This document shows, piece by piece, positions 1 to 6,613 of a stretch of 40,072 bases of DNA. The position numbers and the translations under genes were made by a program. Source of the stretch: Anaerotignum sp. (lineage in GTDB: Bacteria > Bacillota > Clostridia > Lachnospirales > Anaerotignaceae); the NCBI RefSeq assembly GCF_017483025.1, contig NZ_JAFUMA010000025.1, positions 1 through 40,072 on the forward strand. The letters run 5' to 3'. Under the pieces are notes generated by a model. That model saw only the letters and a list, made by a program, of their open reading frames with translations, searched no databases and was not told the DNA's origin. Numbering within the stretch: the stretch's first letter is position 1; each line of letters begins with the position of its first letter.

Positions 1-27
1 GACCCACTAACTTTTAAAACCAAATAT

Positions 28-101
<74 letters not shown>

Positions 102-107
102 TTTTGT

Positions 108-180
108 GGAAGTTTAGCTCAGCTGGGAGAGCATCTGCCTTACAAGCAGAGGGTCACAGGTTCGAGCCCTGTAACTTCCA
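108..180 (+). tRNA. tRNA-Val (anticodon TAC)
   Basis: The acceptor GGAAGTT (108-114) pairs with AACTTCC (173-179), with discriminator A180. The anticodon stem TCTGC/GCAGA encloses the loop CTTACAA, so the anticodon is TAC (141-143). CCA is not encoded. This isoacceptor reads GTA, the codon that appears as specifier in the valS T-box of this same window. Confidence 0.97.
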
Positions 181-189
181 CTTTCCTTT

Positions 190-266
190 GGCGGAGTAGC
201 TCAGTTGGCTAGAGCACACGGTTCATACCCGTGGTGTCGGGGGTTCAAATCCCTCCTCCGCTACCA
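190..266 (+). tRNA. tRNA-Met (anticodon CAT), elongator type
   Basis: The acceptor GGCGGAG (190-196) pairs with CTCCGCT (256-262), with a terminal G-T pair. The anticodon CAT is at 224-226 in a CACGG/CCGTG stem. The paired first position and the lack of three consecutive G-C pairs in the anticodon stem argue against an initiator. CCA (264-266) is encoded, unlike in the neighbouring tRNAs. A CAT anticodon can also belong to tRNA-Ile2 with lysidine, which I cannot exclude from sequence alone. Confidence 0.92.
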
Positions 267-271
267 TATAA

Positions 272-343
272 TGGGGTATCGCCAAGCGGTAAGGCAACGG
301 ATTCTGATTCCGTCATTCGCAGGTTCGAATCCTGCTACCCTAG
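272..343 (+). tRNA. tRNA-Gln (anticodon CTG)
   Basis: The acceptor TGGGGTA (272-278) pairs with TACCCTA (336-342), with discriminator G343. The stem ACGGA/TCCGT encloses the loop TTCTGAT, so the anticodon is CTG (304-306). It has the U1-A72 pair and short D loop typical of bacterial tRNA-Gln. CCA is not encoded. A terminator follows within 6 bases, making this the end of the tRNA cluster. Confidence 0.96.
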
Positions 344-348
344 TTTAG

Positions 349-377
349 CGCAGACAGAAATGTCTGCGTTTTTCTTT
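349..377 (+). terminator. Intrinsic terminator of the tRNA cluster
   Basis: CGCAGACA (349-356) and TGTCTGCG (361-368) form a perfect 8-bp stem closed by a GAAA tetraloop. It is followed by TTTTTCTTTT. Confidence 0.93.
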
Positions 378-380
378 TGT

Positions 381-416
381 AAAAAAGACCCGTCTTTCTT
401 ATGAAAGGCGGGTTTT
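381..416 (-). terminator. Terminator downstream of the GNAT gene (can act both ways)
   Basis: An 11-bp stem (388-398 with 403-413, one G-T pair) with a 4-base loop is flanked by A6 on the left and TTTT on the right. On the minus strand it follows the acetyltransferase stop codon by about 5 bases. Confidence 0.85.
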
Positions 417-420
417 GTGT

Positions 421-975
421 TTATTTGAAATGATATTCCAGATAAAAAAGATCGGGGAATTCTTTTTCCGCAAAAGCTGCCATCTCTGCAGGGAAATTTG
501 CGGGCAGCAGTGATTTTTCACCAACGCAGATGCCGCCGATCTTTTCTGCCAGACGTTGGCTGGGAACATTGTTTTTCTTAATTTTCGAATAAAAATGGTT
601 GATGGGCAGAAGTTTTTTTGCCTGCAGAAGAAAGGCAGGCAGAGCTTCGGCAGCCACACCCTGTTTTTGATATTTCGCCAAAAGATCGATACCTAATTCG
701 GGAGAGGGGGTAAAGATCCATTGCAGCTGGCAAAAGCCGCAGAAAGCCTGTGTACCCTTTTGGAGGATAGAGCAGGTCAAATGTACTTCTTCCTGCAAAT
801 CTTCCCATGCGAGAGCAGAAGAGGCTGCATCGGATAGATTTTGCAGAAATGCGGGGGATTCAGCTTTTGCTAATTGCTGATAGTATGGTTTCTCTTCAGG
901 CAGGATACGCCGAAGGATATAATGTTCTGTTTGGACAAAGATGCCGTTGTCATGGAAAAGATCATCTAACTTCAT
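421..975 (-). CDS. GNAT family N-acetyltransferase (RimJ/RimL-like)
   Basis: This 184-residue protein is predicted to transfer an acetyl group from acetyl-CoA to an unknown amine, cytosolic. The GNAT core is visible: YILRRILPEE at the start of the fold, then ELGIDLLAKYQKQGVAAEAL, which resembles the acetyl-CoA-binding motif A, then NNVPSQRLAEKIGG, matching the family pattern N-x-x-S-x-x-x-x-E-K-x-G. The start MKLDDLF at 975 was chosen because AGGAG lies 8 bases upstream; an earlier in-frame ATG at 1083 lies deep inside the MATE gene. It overlaps the MATE gene end by 14 bases, so the two are translationally coupled in one transcript. The substrate cannot be told; the exporter next door hints at a detoxification pair, but that is inference. 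Confidence 0.82.
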   Translation of the reverse strand: MKLDDLFHDNGIFVQTEHYILRRILPEEKPYYQQLAKAESPAFLQNLSDAASSALAWEDLQEEVHLTCSILQKGTQAFCGFCQLQWIFTPSPELGIDLLAKYQKQGVAAEALPAFLLQAKKLLPINHFYSKIKKNNVPSQRLAEKIGGICVGEKSLLPANFPAEMAAFAEKEFPDLFYLEYHFK

Positions 976-2317
976 TTTTTGCTCCTTTCTGCAGGTGGAA
1001 ATAGAAGCCGCAGGCGACGATGAGAGAAATAAAATCCACGATGGGCTGTACCCACATGCAGCCATAGAGGGGGAAGAGGCCATCCATCAGGAAAAGCAGG
1101 GGAACATCCAGCACCCCTTTCCGTAGAATAGAGGTGATGAGGGCTTCTCTGACTTTGCCCATGGCCTGAAACTGGATGATCATGGGATAGCAGAAGGCCA
1201 TGAAGGGCATGGCCAATACCATGCGGCGAAGGAAGGACGATCCATAGCCGATGGTTTGGGGATCAGAGATAAAGAGCGACGCCAATTGCGGCGCCAAACC
1301 TTCATAAATCAAAACGCAGAGAAGAGCAAAGCCAACAGAAATGGATGTGCCGAAGCGGAAGGCGGCTCTGCGGCGGGATTCATTGCCTGCGCTGTGATTA
1401 TAGGCCAGAAGGGGAAGAAGCCCATTGGCGACCCCGATGGAAAAATACAGGGGCAGCTGATCCAGCTTTTTAACGATACCCAAAGCGGCTGTGGCTTCTG
1501 TAGCATATTTTGCCACGAAAGCTGATTGTGCGGCTATGGCGACCACGGTGAGGGCATATTGCAGGGCAGAGGGAAAGCCAATGGAAAGAATGGCTTTCAG
1601 ATGCCTGCCTGTTTGCTTCAGATAAACAGGCGTGATATTTAGAACTGTATCTTGTCGATGATAGAGATATAGCAGGAAATAAATGGCGGACATAGCATTG
1701 GAAAGGGCTGTTGCCACCCCCGCGCCTACTACACCCATACCCATAAAACGGGGCAGGATGAAAAGAGGGTCTAAAAGGATATTCAAAATGCCGCCAAGGG
1801 ATACGCCAAAGGATGCCTGGGCGGCTGCGCCTTCGGAACGAACCAGGTTGGCCAGCAGTGTATTCATAATGGTAGGAACACCACCGATGACAATCACCCA
1901 TTTGGCATAATCATAGGCGAAATCATAGGTTGCTTCTGTTGCACCACAAAGAGCCAGGATGGGACGTGCGAGGAGCAGAAACAGTAGAGAGAAAAGAATC
2001 GCGGAAAGGAGCCCCAACCAGAAGGCAATAGAGGATACTTCCGTTGCATCCAGTGTTTCTTTTTTGCCCAATTTGCGGGCGATGAGGCTGGCGCCGCCGA
2101 TGCCGAAAAGGTTTGAAATGGCGGTCAGCATGACGAAGGAAGGATAGACGATGGTGATGGCTGCTGTCTGGGCAGGAACATTCAGCATACCAACGAAATA
2201 GGTATCTGCCAGGCTGTAGAGTAGGACGATCATCTGGCTGGCGATGGCAGGGATGATCTGCTTTAAGACAGCCTGACGGACAGGCAGAGATTCAAAAACC
2301 ATGGTACGGTTTGCCAT
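962..2317 (-). CDS. MATE family efflux transporter
   Basis: This 451-residue integral membrane protein is rich in hydrophobic segments, consistent with the 12 helices of the MATE family, which exports cationic drugs and metabolites using a Na+ or H+ gradient. Typical family features are the N-terminal PAIASQMIVLLYSLADTYFV segment and the pseudo-repeated second half after about residue 235 (SIGFPSALQYALTVVA). The start at 2317 (MANRTM) was preferred over ATG 2335 because AGGAAG sits 8-9 bases before it and would otherwise be coding. The downstream GNAT gene begins inside its last codons. A promoter with an extended -10 lies directly upstream, after a terminator separating it from the small membrane protein gene. 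The transported substrate is unknown. Confidence 0.9.
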   Translation of the reverse strand: MANRTMVFESLPVRQAVLKQIIPAIASQMIVLLYSLADTYFVGMLNVPAQTAAITIVYPSFVMLTAISNLFGIGGASLIARKLGKKETLDATEVSSIAFWLGLLSAILFSLLFLLLARPILALCGATEATYDFAYDYAKWVIVIGGVPTIMNTLLANLVRSEGAAAQASFGVSLGGILNILLDPLFILPRFMGMGVVGAGVATALSNAMSAIYFLLYLYHRQDTVLNITPVYLKQTGRHLKAILSIGFPSALQYALTVVAIAAQSAFVAKYATEATAALGIVKKLDQLPLYFSIGVANGLLPLLAYNHSAGNESRRRAAFRFGTSISVGFALLCVLIYEGLAPQLASLFISDPQTIGYGSSFLRRMVLAMPFMAFCYPMIIQFQAMGKVREALITSILRKGVLDVPLLFLMDGLFPLYGCMWVQPIVDFISLIVACGFYFHLQKGAKNEVR

Positions 2318-2349
2318 GTACTCGCTTCCTTTCAAAAAACTCTGATATC

Positions 2350-2380
2350 AGTATATCACTTTTTGGAGAAAATGAAGCAA
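2350..2380 (-). promoter_or_regulatory. Candidate promoter for the MATE-GNAT pair
   Basis: On the minus strand, TATACT (2350-2355) is preceded by TGA, giving an extended -10. A TTGCTT -35-like box (2375-2380) lies 19 bases away, which is wide but tolerable with an extended -10. Confidence 0.5.
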
Positions 2381-2386
2381 GAATAT

Positions 2387-2415
2387 AAAAACCTCCTCAA
2401 AAATGAGAAGGTTTA
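2387..2415 (-). terminator. Terminator of the small membrane protein gene
   Basis: On the minus strand, AACCTTCTCA and TGAGGAGGTT form a stem (one G-T pair) with a TTTT loop, followed by a T-rich run. The stem begins at the stop codon of the 109-residue ORF. Confidence 0.8.
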
Positions 2416-2742
2416 GCAATGTTTTTTAAGAAGAAAGCGAAGCAGTGTGCAAAGGCCAGCGCCCAACAAGAAGGTCAGGCAAAGGAACCAGAGCAGCAGC
2501 CATGCCAATAAATCCCATCCTGTGATGAGCTGGCAAGCTACTTCGCAGAGGAGAAAGCCACACAGGGAGAGCAGGAGGAAAAACCAGCGTCCCTGTCCCT
2601 TGCATTTTTTGAACAGCAGAAGCTGGATGCCTACGGCAAGGGCAAAGCAGAGCCAGAAGGCGAAGAAAAGATAGGGGTTATCGGGATGAAAAGGAACTTG
2701 GAAGAGACCAACTTCCATTGCTTCAAAAATAGTCAGACGCAT
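2413..2742 (-). CDS. Small membrane protein of unknown function (109 aa)
   Basis: I do not recognise this protein. It has a short polar N-terminus (MRLTIFEAMEVG) and three long hydrophobic stretches, around PYLFFAFWLCFALAVGIQLL, RWFFLLLSLCGFLLCEVAC and LLAWLLLWFLCLTFLLGAG. It ends in basic residues (LRFLLKKHC), so a three-helix inner-membrane protein is likely. The start at 2742 is supported by AGGTGA 5-6 bases upstream; an in-frame ATG at 2787 has no ribosome site. It is a single-gene unit with its own terminator and a promoter covered by two palindromes, which suggests tight control by a repressor. It is not an obvious subunit of a neighbouring system. Confidence 0.7.
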   Translation of the reverse strand: MRLTIFEAMEVGLFQVPFHPDNPYLFFAFWLCFALAVGIQLLLFKKCKGQGRWFFLLLSLCGFLLCEVACQLITGWDLLAWLLLWFLCLTFLLGAGLCTLLRFLLKKHC

Positions 2743-2773
2743 GACTGTCACCTGCCTTTCAGAAAAATTTTTG

Positions 2774-2814
2774 GTGTAAAAATACACATTTTTGTTTAGT
2801 GTAATTCTACACTA
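2774..2814 (-). promoter_or_regulatory. Two matching palindromic operators, GTGTA-N4-TACAC
   Basis: GTGTAAAAATACAC (2774-2787) and GTGTAATTCTACAC (2799-2812) have the same half-sites with a 4-base gap, and their centres are 25 bp apart. The second extends to a perfect 7-bp repeat, TAGTGTA (2797-2803) with TACACTA (2808-2814). It covers the -10 box of the membrane protein promoter, and the other lies just downstream of the expected start site. This is the layout of a repressor operator. The cognate regulator is not next to it. Confidence 0.65.
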
Positions 2815-2832
2815 TTATTGGGGCGTTGGCAA
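2804..2832 (-). promoter_or_regulatory. Promoter of the small membrane protein gene
   Basis: On the minus strand, TTGCCA (2827-2832) and TAGAAT (2804-2809) are separated by exactly 17 bases. The -10 lies inside the larger palindrome. Confidence 0.65.
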
Positions 2833-2851
2833 TAGGGAAAGGAGCATTTGC

Positions 2852-2880
2852 TTGACAGAAAAAAAGAATCAGGCTATATT
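2852..2880 (+). promoter_or_regulatory. Sigma-A promoter for ispF
   Basis: TTGACA (2852-2857), a 17-base spacer and TATATT (2875-2880) form a near-consensus promoter, about 90 bases before the ispF start. Confidence 0.85.
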
Positions 2881-2919
2881 GGAAAAACAAAGATAAAAGC
2901 ATAAAGGGCATTAAAAGGC

Positions 2920-2944
2920 AGAGAGGGAGTCTTTTTCCCTCTCT
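2920..2944 (+). other. 5' UTR hairpin before ispF
   Basis: AGAGAGGGA (2920-2928) pairs perfectly with TCCCTCTCT (2936-2944) around a 7-base loop. No T run follows, so it is more likely an mRNA-stabilising or regulatory hairpin than a terminator. Confidence 0.6.
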
Positions 2945-2970
2945 TTGCATATATTGAAAGGAGAAACAGC

Positions 2971-3444
2971 ATGAGGATCGGTTCGGGTTATGATGTGCAT
3001 AAATTGGTAGAAGGAAGAGATTGTATCATTGGCGGGGTAAAGATTCCCTATGAGAAAGGGCTTCTGGGTCACTCCGATGCGGATGTGCTGCTCCATGCCA
3101 TTTCTGATGCCCTGCTGGGCGCAGCAGCCATGGGGGATATCGGCAAACATTTCCCTGATAATGACCCGAAATATAAGGGTGCGGACAGCAGAAAATTACT
3201 GTCTCACGTTTTGGACTTGATTTCTGAAAAAGGATATTGTATAATAAACGTCGATGCAACAATTATTGCACAAAAGCCCAAGATGGCTCCCCACATTCAA
3301 CAGATGCGGGAAAACATCGCGGAAACCCTGCAGATCGATGTGGATCAGGTCAATGTGAAGGCTACCACGGAAGAGGGGCTGGGCTTTACAGGCGCAGGAT
3401 TGGGCATCGCAGCTTCGGCAGTATGCCTGCTGAATGAAAAATAA
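2971..3444 (+). CDS. ispF: 2-C-methyl-D-erythritol 2,4-cyclodiphosphate synthase IspF
   Basis: IspF cyclises CDP-methylerythritol 2-phosphate to methylerythritol 2,4-cyclodiphosphate with release of CMP, the fifth step of the MEP isoprenoid pathway; it acts as a cytosolic homotrimer. At 157 residues it has the usual length. The zinc ligands D8, H10 (GYDVHK) and H42 (in [11 protein letters not shown]) are present, as is the C-terminal [17 protein letters not shown] signature. The start has AAAGGAG 10-11 bases upstream. ispD, often the preceding gene or fused to ispF, is not in this window. The cysteine T-box begins within about 30 bases of its stop, with no terminator between, so some readthrough into that leader is expected. 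Confidence 0.97.
   Translation: MRIGSGYDVHKLVEGRDCIIGGVKIPYEKGLLGHSDADVLLHAISDALLGAAAMGDIGKHFPDNDPKYKGADSRKLLSHVLDLISEKGYCIINVDATIIAQKPKMAPHIQQMRENIAETLQIDVDQVNVKATTEEGLGFTGAGLGIAASAVCLLNEK
3217..3245 (+). promoter_or_regulatory. Candidate internal promoter within ispF
   Basis: TTGATT (3217-3222), 17 bases, then the perfect -10 TATAAT (3240-3245). It lies in the ispF coding sequence about 200 bases before the cysteine T-box and could drive cysE-cysS independently. Confidence 0.5.
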
Positions 3445-3454
3445 GAAAAAGGTT

Positions 3455-3770
3455 ATGATGGAAAAGAGTAATTCTTATCCGCCTGACAGAGAATAACGGC
3501 CTTGGTGAGAGGCAGTGAGCCTGGAATTCATGCGGCGCATGAGTTTGATTGTCACTACCTTAAGATACATTGGGTGGGAGCCGTTTACAGGTATGGGAAG
3601 AATGAAGTGCGTTCCTGAACTGAATGGGCGAATTGATCGATTCATAGTAGCCTGTTCCGCTGACTGCGTTATCGTCATTGAGGTGAGATGGCATTTGTTT
3701 TATTTGCCGTCTAAGTAAAGTGGAACCGCGGATTTATTCGTCTTTGCATATTTTATGCAAAGACTTTTTT
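3455..3770 (+). promoter_or_regulatory. T-box riboswitch, cysteine specific
   Basis: The leader has stem I features: GGTGAGAGGC with paired GGCC/GGCAGTGAGCC arms, and AATTC/GAATT flanking a loop that reads TGC at 3531-3533, the likely Cys specifier. The conserved T-box AAAGTGGAACCGCGG is at 3717-3731. An intrinsic terminator follows (3740-3749 with 3755-3764, then T6). Uncharged tRNA-Cys should stabilise the antiterminator and allow transcription of cysE and cysS. T-box identity is certain from the core motif; the specifier choice is supported by the downstream genes. The 5' boundary is approximate. Confidence 0.92.
3740..3770 (+). terminator. Regulated terminator of the cysteine T-box
   Basis: GTCTTTGCAT (3740-3749) and ATGCAAAGAC (3755-3764) form a perfect 10-bp stem with a 5-base loop, followed by TTTTTT. 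Confidence 0.92.
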
Positions 3771-3803
3771 ATTGTCCAAAGATTTCAAGAGGAGGTGAGC
3801 CAA

Positions 3804-3914
3804 ATGGCTTCTTGGGAAGAAAACAGAAAAAATGGGGAGCTGATTGGCTGCCTGATGAAAAAACATATCGAAGAAAGTGTGTGTATGACGGTGTGTACGA
3901 AGCCCTCTGTGTAA
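3804..3914 (+). CDS. Candidate small Cys-containing ORF (36 aa) between T-box and cysE
   Basis: An ATG at 3804 follows AGGAGGTGAGCCAA, one of the best ribosome sites in the window. It opens a 36-codon frame beginning MASWEENRKNGEL and ending SVCMTVCTKPSV before TAA. It has three cysteines, two of them near the end. It lies after the T-box terminator and 57 bases before cysE, so it would be made only when tRNA-Cys is uncharged. I know no family for it. It could be a real microprotein, a translational leader sensing Cys-tRNA, or a chance frame. The perfect ribosome site is the main support. Confidence 0.45.
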   Translation: MASWEENRKNGELIGCLMKKHIEESVCMTVCTKPSV

Positions 3915-3971
3915 ACAGCAGGGCGTGCTCGGTAAAACACACTACATATATAGACTTAGGAGTGATTTGAT

Positions 3972-4550
3972 ATGTTGAAAGAATTTTGGAAAGAATCCGT
4001 TGATGTTGTAAAAGAAAAAGACCCTGCATTCAAAAGCGCCATCGAAGTGCTGCTGTATCCCAGCTTTTGGGCAGTAGTAAATCATCGCATTGCCCATGGC
4101 CTGTATAAAAAAGGCCTGTTGGTACCTGCCCGCTTTGTTTCTCAGCTATCCCGTTTCCTGACGGGCATTGAGATCCACCCCGGTGCGACCATTGGTAAGA
4201 GATTTTTTATCGACCATGGCGCGGGCATCGTCATTGGCGAAACAGCGGAGATCGGCGACAACGTAATGCTGTATCATGGCGTAACTTTGGGCGGTACAGG
4301 GAAGCAGAAAAACAAACGCCACCCGACCGTAGGTGATAATGTAATGATCGGCGCGGGAACTATCGTGCTTGGCCCTGTAACCATCGGCGAAAACACAAAG
4401 ATTGGCGCTGGCTCAGTCGTTACACAGGATCTGCCTGCCAACGTAACGGCAGTTGGTTCTCCTGTAATGATTGTGAGAAAGGATGGGGTGAGAATCCCTC
4501 CTATCGCTCCCGAAAAACTGACAGGACATCAGAAAAGACGTGCAATTTAA
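3972..4550 (+). CDS. cysE: Serine O-acetyltransferase
   Basis: CysE acetylates L-serine with acetyl-CoA to O-acetylserine, the carbon skeleton for cysteine, in the cytosol. At 192 residues it is the short form common in Firmicutes, lacking most of the N-terminal helical domain. The C-terminal left-handed beta helix shows hexapeptide repeats ([45 protein letters not shown]). D81-H82 and H102, in [10 protein letters not shown] and [11 protein letters not shown], match catalytic and serine-binding positions. AGGAG lies 9 bases before the ATG. It is controlled by the upstream cysteine T-box. cysK is not in the window. Confidence 0.95.
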   Translation: MLKEFWKESVDVVKEKDPAFKSAIEVLLYPSFWAVVNHRIAHGLYKKGLLVPARFVSQLSRFLTGIEIHPGATIGKRFFIDHGAGIVIGETAEIGDNVMLYHGVTLGGTGKQKNKRHPTVGDNVMIGAGTIVLGPVTIGENTKIGAGSVVTQDLPANVTAVGSPVMIVRKDGVRIPPIAPEKLTGHQKRRAI

Positions 4551-4572
4551 TTTGTAAAAATATTTGAAATTT

Positions 4573-4624
4573 ACAGCAGAGAAGAAAATTTTATGGTATA
4601 CTGTAATATAGCGAAATCTGCTGT
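4573..4624 (+). promoter_or_regulatory. Inverted repeat around a possible cysS promoter
   Basis: ACAGCAGA (4573-4580) and TCTGCTGT (4617-4624) are perfect inverted repeats 36 bases apart. Between them lies an extended -10, TGGTATACT (4594-4602), with no good -35. It could be an RNA hairpin in the cysE-cysS spacer, or operator half-sites around a second promoter. Confidence 0.4.
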
Positions 4625-4677
4625 GAAATATAGTCAACAGATTCTAAATGTGTAAAGAAAGGATAGGTGTAAGTCCC

Positions 4678-6090
4678 ATGAAATTATATAACACAATGAC
4701 AAGACAGAAAGAAGAATTCGTACCCATGGAGGAAGGCAAAGTAAAAATGTACGTTTGCGGCCCTACAGTGTACGATTACATCCACATCGGCAACGCAAGA
4801 CCTTACGTTGTATTCGATACAGTAAGAAGATATCTGGAATACAAAGGCTATGATGTAACTTATGTTCAGAACTTCACAGACGTTGACGACAAGATCATCA
4901 ACAGAGCAAACAAAGAAGGCACAACAATGCAGGAAATCTCCAACAAATACATTGAAGAAGCTTTCCGTGATGCAGATGGCCTGAATGTAAAAAGAGCAAC
5001 TGTTCACCCTCGTGTAACAGAAGAAATGGACGGTATCATCGCAATGGTACAGACTCTGATCGACAAGGGCTTTGCTTACGAAGATAAGGGTACTGTTTAC
5101 TATGATACAAAGAAATTCCCTGAATACGGCAAACTGTCCAGAAAAAATCTGGATGAACTGATCGCAGGTGCGTCCGAACGTGTTACACTGGACGATGCAA
5201 AGAGAAACTCTACAGACTTCGTTCTGTGGAAACCTAAAAAAGAAGGCGAACCCAGCTGGACTTCCCCTTGGGGTGAAGGCAGACCCGGCTGGCACATCGA
5301 ATGCTCCGTTATGTCCAAACACCACCTGGGCGACACATTCGATATCCACGCTGGCGGTGAAGACCTGATCTTCCCTCACCACGAAAACGAAATCGCGCAG
5401 TCTGAAGCGGCAAACGGCTGTACATTCGCTAGATACTGGCTGCACAACGGCTTCATCACAGTTGACAATGAAAAAATGTCCAAATCCCTGGGCAACTTCT
5501 TCACAGTAAGAGATATCGCAAAACACTTCCCTTATGAAGTCATCCGTTTCTTCATCCTGAATGGTCACTACAGAAGCCCCATCAACTTCAGCGATGAACT
5601 GATGAAAGCTTGCCAGAACGGTCTGGAAAGAATCAAAAATGCAAGAAAAGAACTGGATTTCTACATCAAAAATGTAGCTGATACAAAAATGACAGAAGCT
5701 GAAGTGGCAAAAGAAGCAGAACTGAACGGCTATAAAGATCAGTTCGAAGCAGCTATGGATGATGACTTCAACACAGCTGACGCAGTTTCCGCAATCTATG
5801 AACTGGTTCGTTTCTCCAATACAGAAATCAAAGCTGGCGCATCCAAAGAATTTGCAGTAAAAATTCAGGATATGCTGGATCACCTGTGCGGCGTTCTGGG
5901 CGTAGCTGAACTGAAGGAAGAAGAAGTTTCTGACGAAGATGTAGCGAAGATCGAAGCACTGATCGCCCAGAGAGCAGAAGCAAAGAAAGCAAAAGATTTC
6001 GCAAAAGCTGACGCGATCAGAGATGAACTGGCAGCTATGGGTATCACCATCAAAGATACACGTCAGGGTGTTCAGTGGTTCAGAGGCTAA
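4678..6090 (+). CDS. cysS: Cysteinyl-tRNA synthetase
   Basis: CysS attaches cysteine to tRNA-Cys. The 470-residue product is a class I monomer of the usual length. The Rossmann fold carries HIGN at 36-39 as the HIGH motif and KMSKS at 266-270. Zinc ligands are C27, C209, H234 and E238 (within CGPTVYD, HIECSVM and FPHHENE). The C-terminal helical domain binds the anticodon. The ATG at 4678 was chosen over 4648 because AGGTG lies about 8 bases upstream, while the earlier ATG has no ribosome site. It lies downstream of cysE under the same T-box, and mrnC follows after 6 bases. Codon use is even and A-ending, suggesting high expression. Confidence 0.97.
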   Translation: MKLYNTMTRQKEEFVPMEEGKVKMYVCGPTVYDYIHIGNARPYVVFDTVRRYLEYKGYDVTYVQNFTDVDDKIINRANKEGTTMQEISNKYIEEAFRDADGLNVKRATVHPRVTEEMDGIIAMVQTLIDKGFAYEDKGTVYYDTKKFPEYGKLSRKNLDELIAGASERVTLDDAKRNSTDFVLWKPKKEGEPSWTSPWGEGRPGWHIECSVMSKHHLGDTFDIHAGGEDLIFPHHENEIAQSEAANGCTFARYWLHNGFITVDNEKMSKSLGNFFTVRDIAKHFPYEVIRFFILNGHYRSPINFSDELMKACQNGLERIKNARKELDFYIKNVADTKMTEAEVAKEAELNGYKDQFEAAMDDDFNTADAVSAIYELVRFSNTEIKAGASKEFAVKIQDMLDHLCGVLGVAELKEEEVSDEDVAKIEALIAQRAEAKKAKDFAKADAIRDELAAMGITIKDTRQGVQWFRG

Positions 6091-6096
6091 TCCGTT

Positions 6097-6522
6097 ATGA
6101 ACCTGAATGAACTTGATTTAGTATTAGGCGGGCAGGGAGAGTTAGACCCCCGGGAATACTCTTCCCTTGCTCTTGCGCATATCGGCGATGCAGTGTTCGA
6201 AGTGCTGGTAAGGCTGACGGTTTTGACCGATGGCAATGCCCCTGTGAATAAGCTGCATAAAAAGGCCAGAAATATCGTTAATGCAAAAGCCCAGGCGGAA
6301 ATGTATTACCGCATCAAGGATGTATTGACGGAGGAAGAAGAGGGTGTGTTCCGCAGAGGACGCAATGCCAAATCCTTCACCGTGCCGAAAAATGCCGATC
6401 TGATGGATTATCGCCATGCCACAGGGCTGGAAGCCCTCTTCGGCTACCTTTATCTCAAAGGGGAAAAGGCCAGAGCTGTTGAGCTTTTTAAACTGGGGAT
6501 GGCAGAAAAATTGGACAAGTAA
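6097..6522 (+). CDS. mrnC: Mini-ribonuclease III
   Basis: MrnC is a stand-alone RNase III catalytic domain that matures the ends of 23S rRNA in Firmicutes and lacks a double-stranded RNA-binding domain. The 141-residue protein has the signature ALAHIGDAVFEVLVR with D31 and E35, and LEALFGYLYL with E112, the acidic residues that bind Mg2+. It starts 6 bases after the cysS stop and has no ribosome site of its own beyond sequence inside cysS, so coupling is likely. Position between cysS and rlmB matches Bacillus and most Clostridia. A large hairpin follows its stop. Confidence 0.95.
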   Translation: MNLNELDLVLGGQGELDPREYSSLALAHIGDAVFEVLVRLTVLTDGNAPVNKLHKKARNIVNAKAQAEMYYRIKDVLTEEEEGVFRRGRNAKSFTVPKNADLMDYRHATGLEALFGYLYLKGEKARAVELFKLGMAEKLDK

Positions 6523-6526
6523 TGTC

Positions 6527-6566
6527 AAAGCCGAAGGGAAAATCGCCCGATTTTCTCCTCGGCTTT
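6527..6566 (+). terminator. Strong hairpin after mrnC (weak or processed terminator)
   Basis: AAAGCCGA (6527-6534) pairs with TCGGCTTT (6559-6566), and the inner GGGAAAATCG pairs with CGATTTTCTCC with small bulges. Only three T residues follow, so it may attenuate transcription or act as an mRNA-stability or processing site rather than stop transcription fully. Confidence 0.55.
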
Positions 6567-6576
6567 ATGGCGTATT

Positions 6577-6582
6577 TATAAT
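6577..6582 (+). promoter_or_regulatory. Possible -10 box for rlmB-rae1-sigH
   Basis: A perfect TATAAT lies 32 bases before the rlmB start codon, after the hairpin. No convincing -35 is visible at 16-18 bases, so this is tentative. Confidence 0.3.
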
Positions 6583-6613
6583 AGCGTGATTTTTATAGCT
6601 AGGAGGGTCTCTT

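Noticed and set aside
190..266. tRNA with CAT as the initiator tRNA-fMet
   Set aside because: The first acceptor position is paired and the anticodon stem lacks three consecutive G-C pairs.
2913..2948. 5' hairpin of ispF as a terminator
   Set aside because: No T run follows the stem, and the ispF ribosome site comes within about 20 bases.
3530..3542. CATGCGGCGCATG palindrome as a protein operator
   Set aside because: It lies within stem I of the cysteine T-box at the specifier loop, which explains the conservation and pairing.
4684..5883. 399-codon minus-strand frame opposite cysS
   Set aside because: It is the shadow of highly biased cysS codons, with no ribosome site and no recognisable motif.
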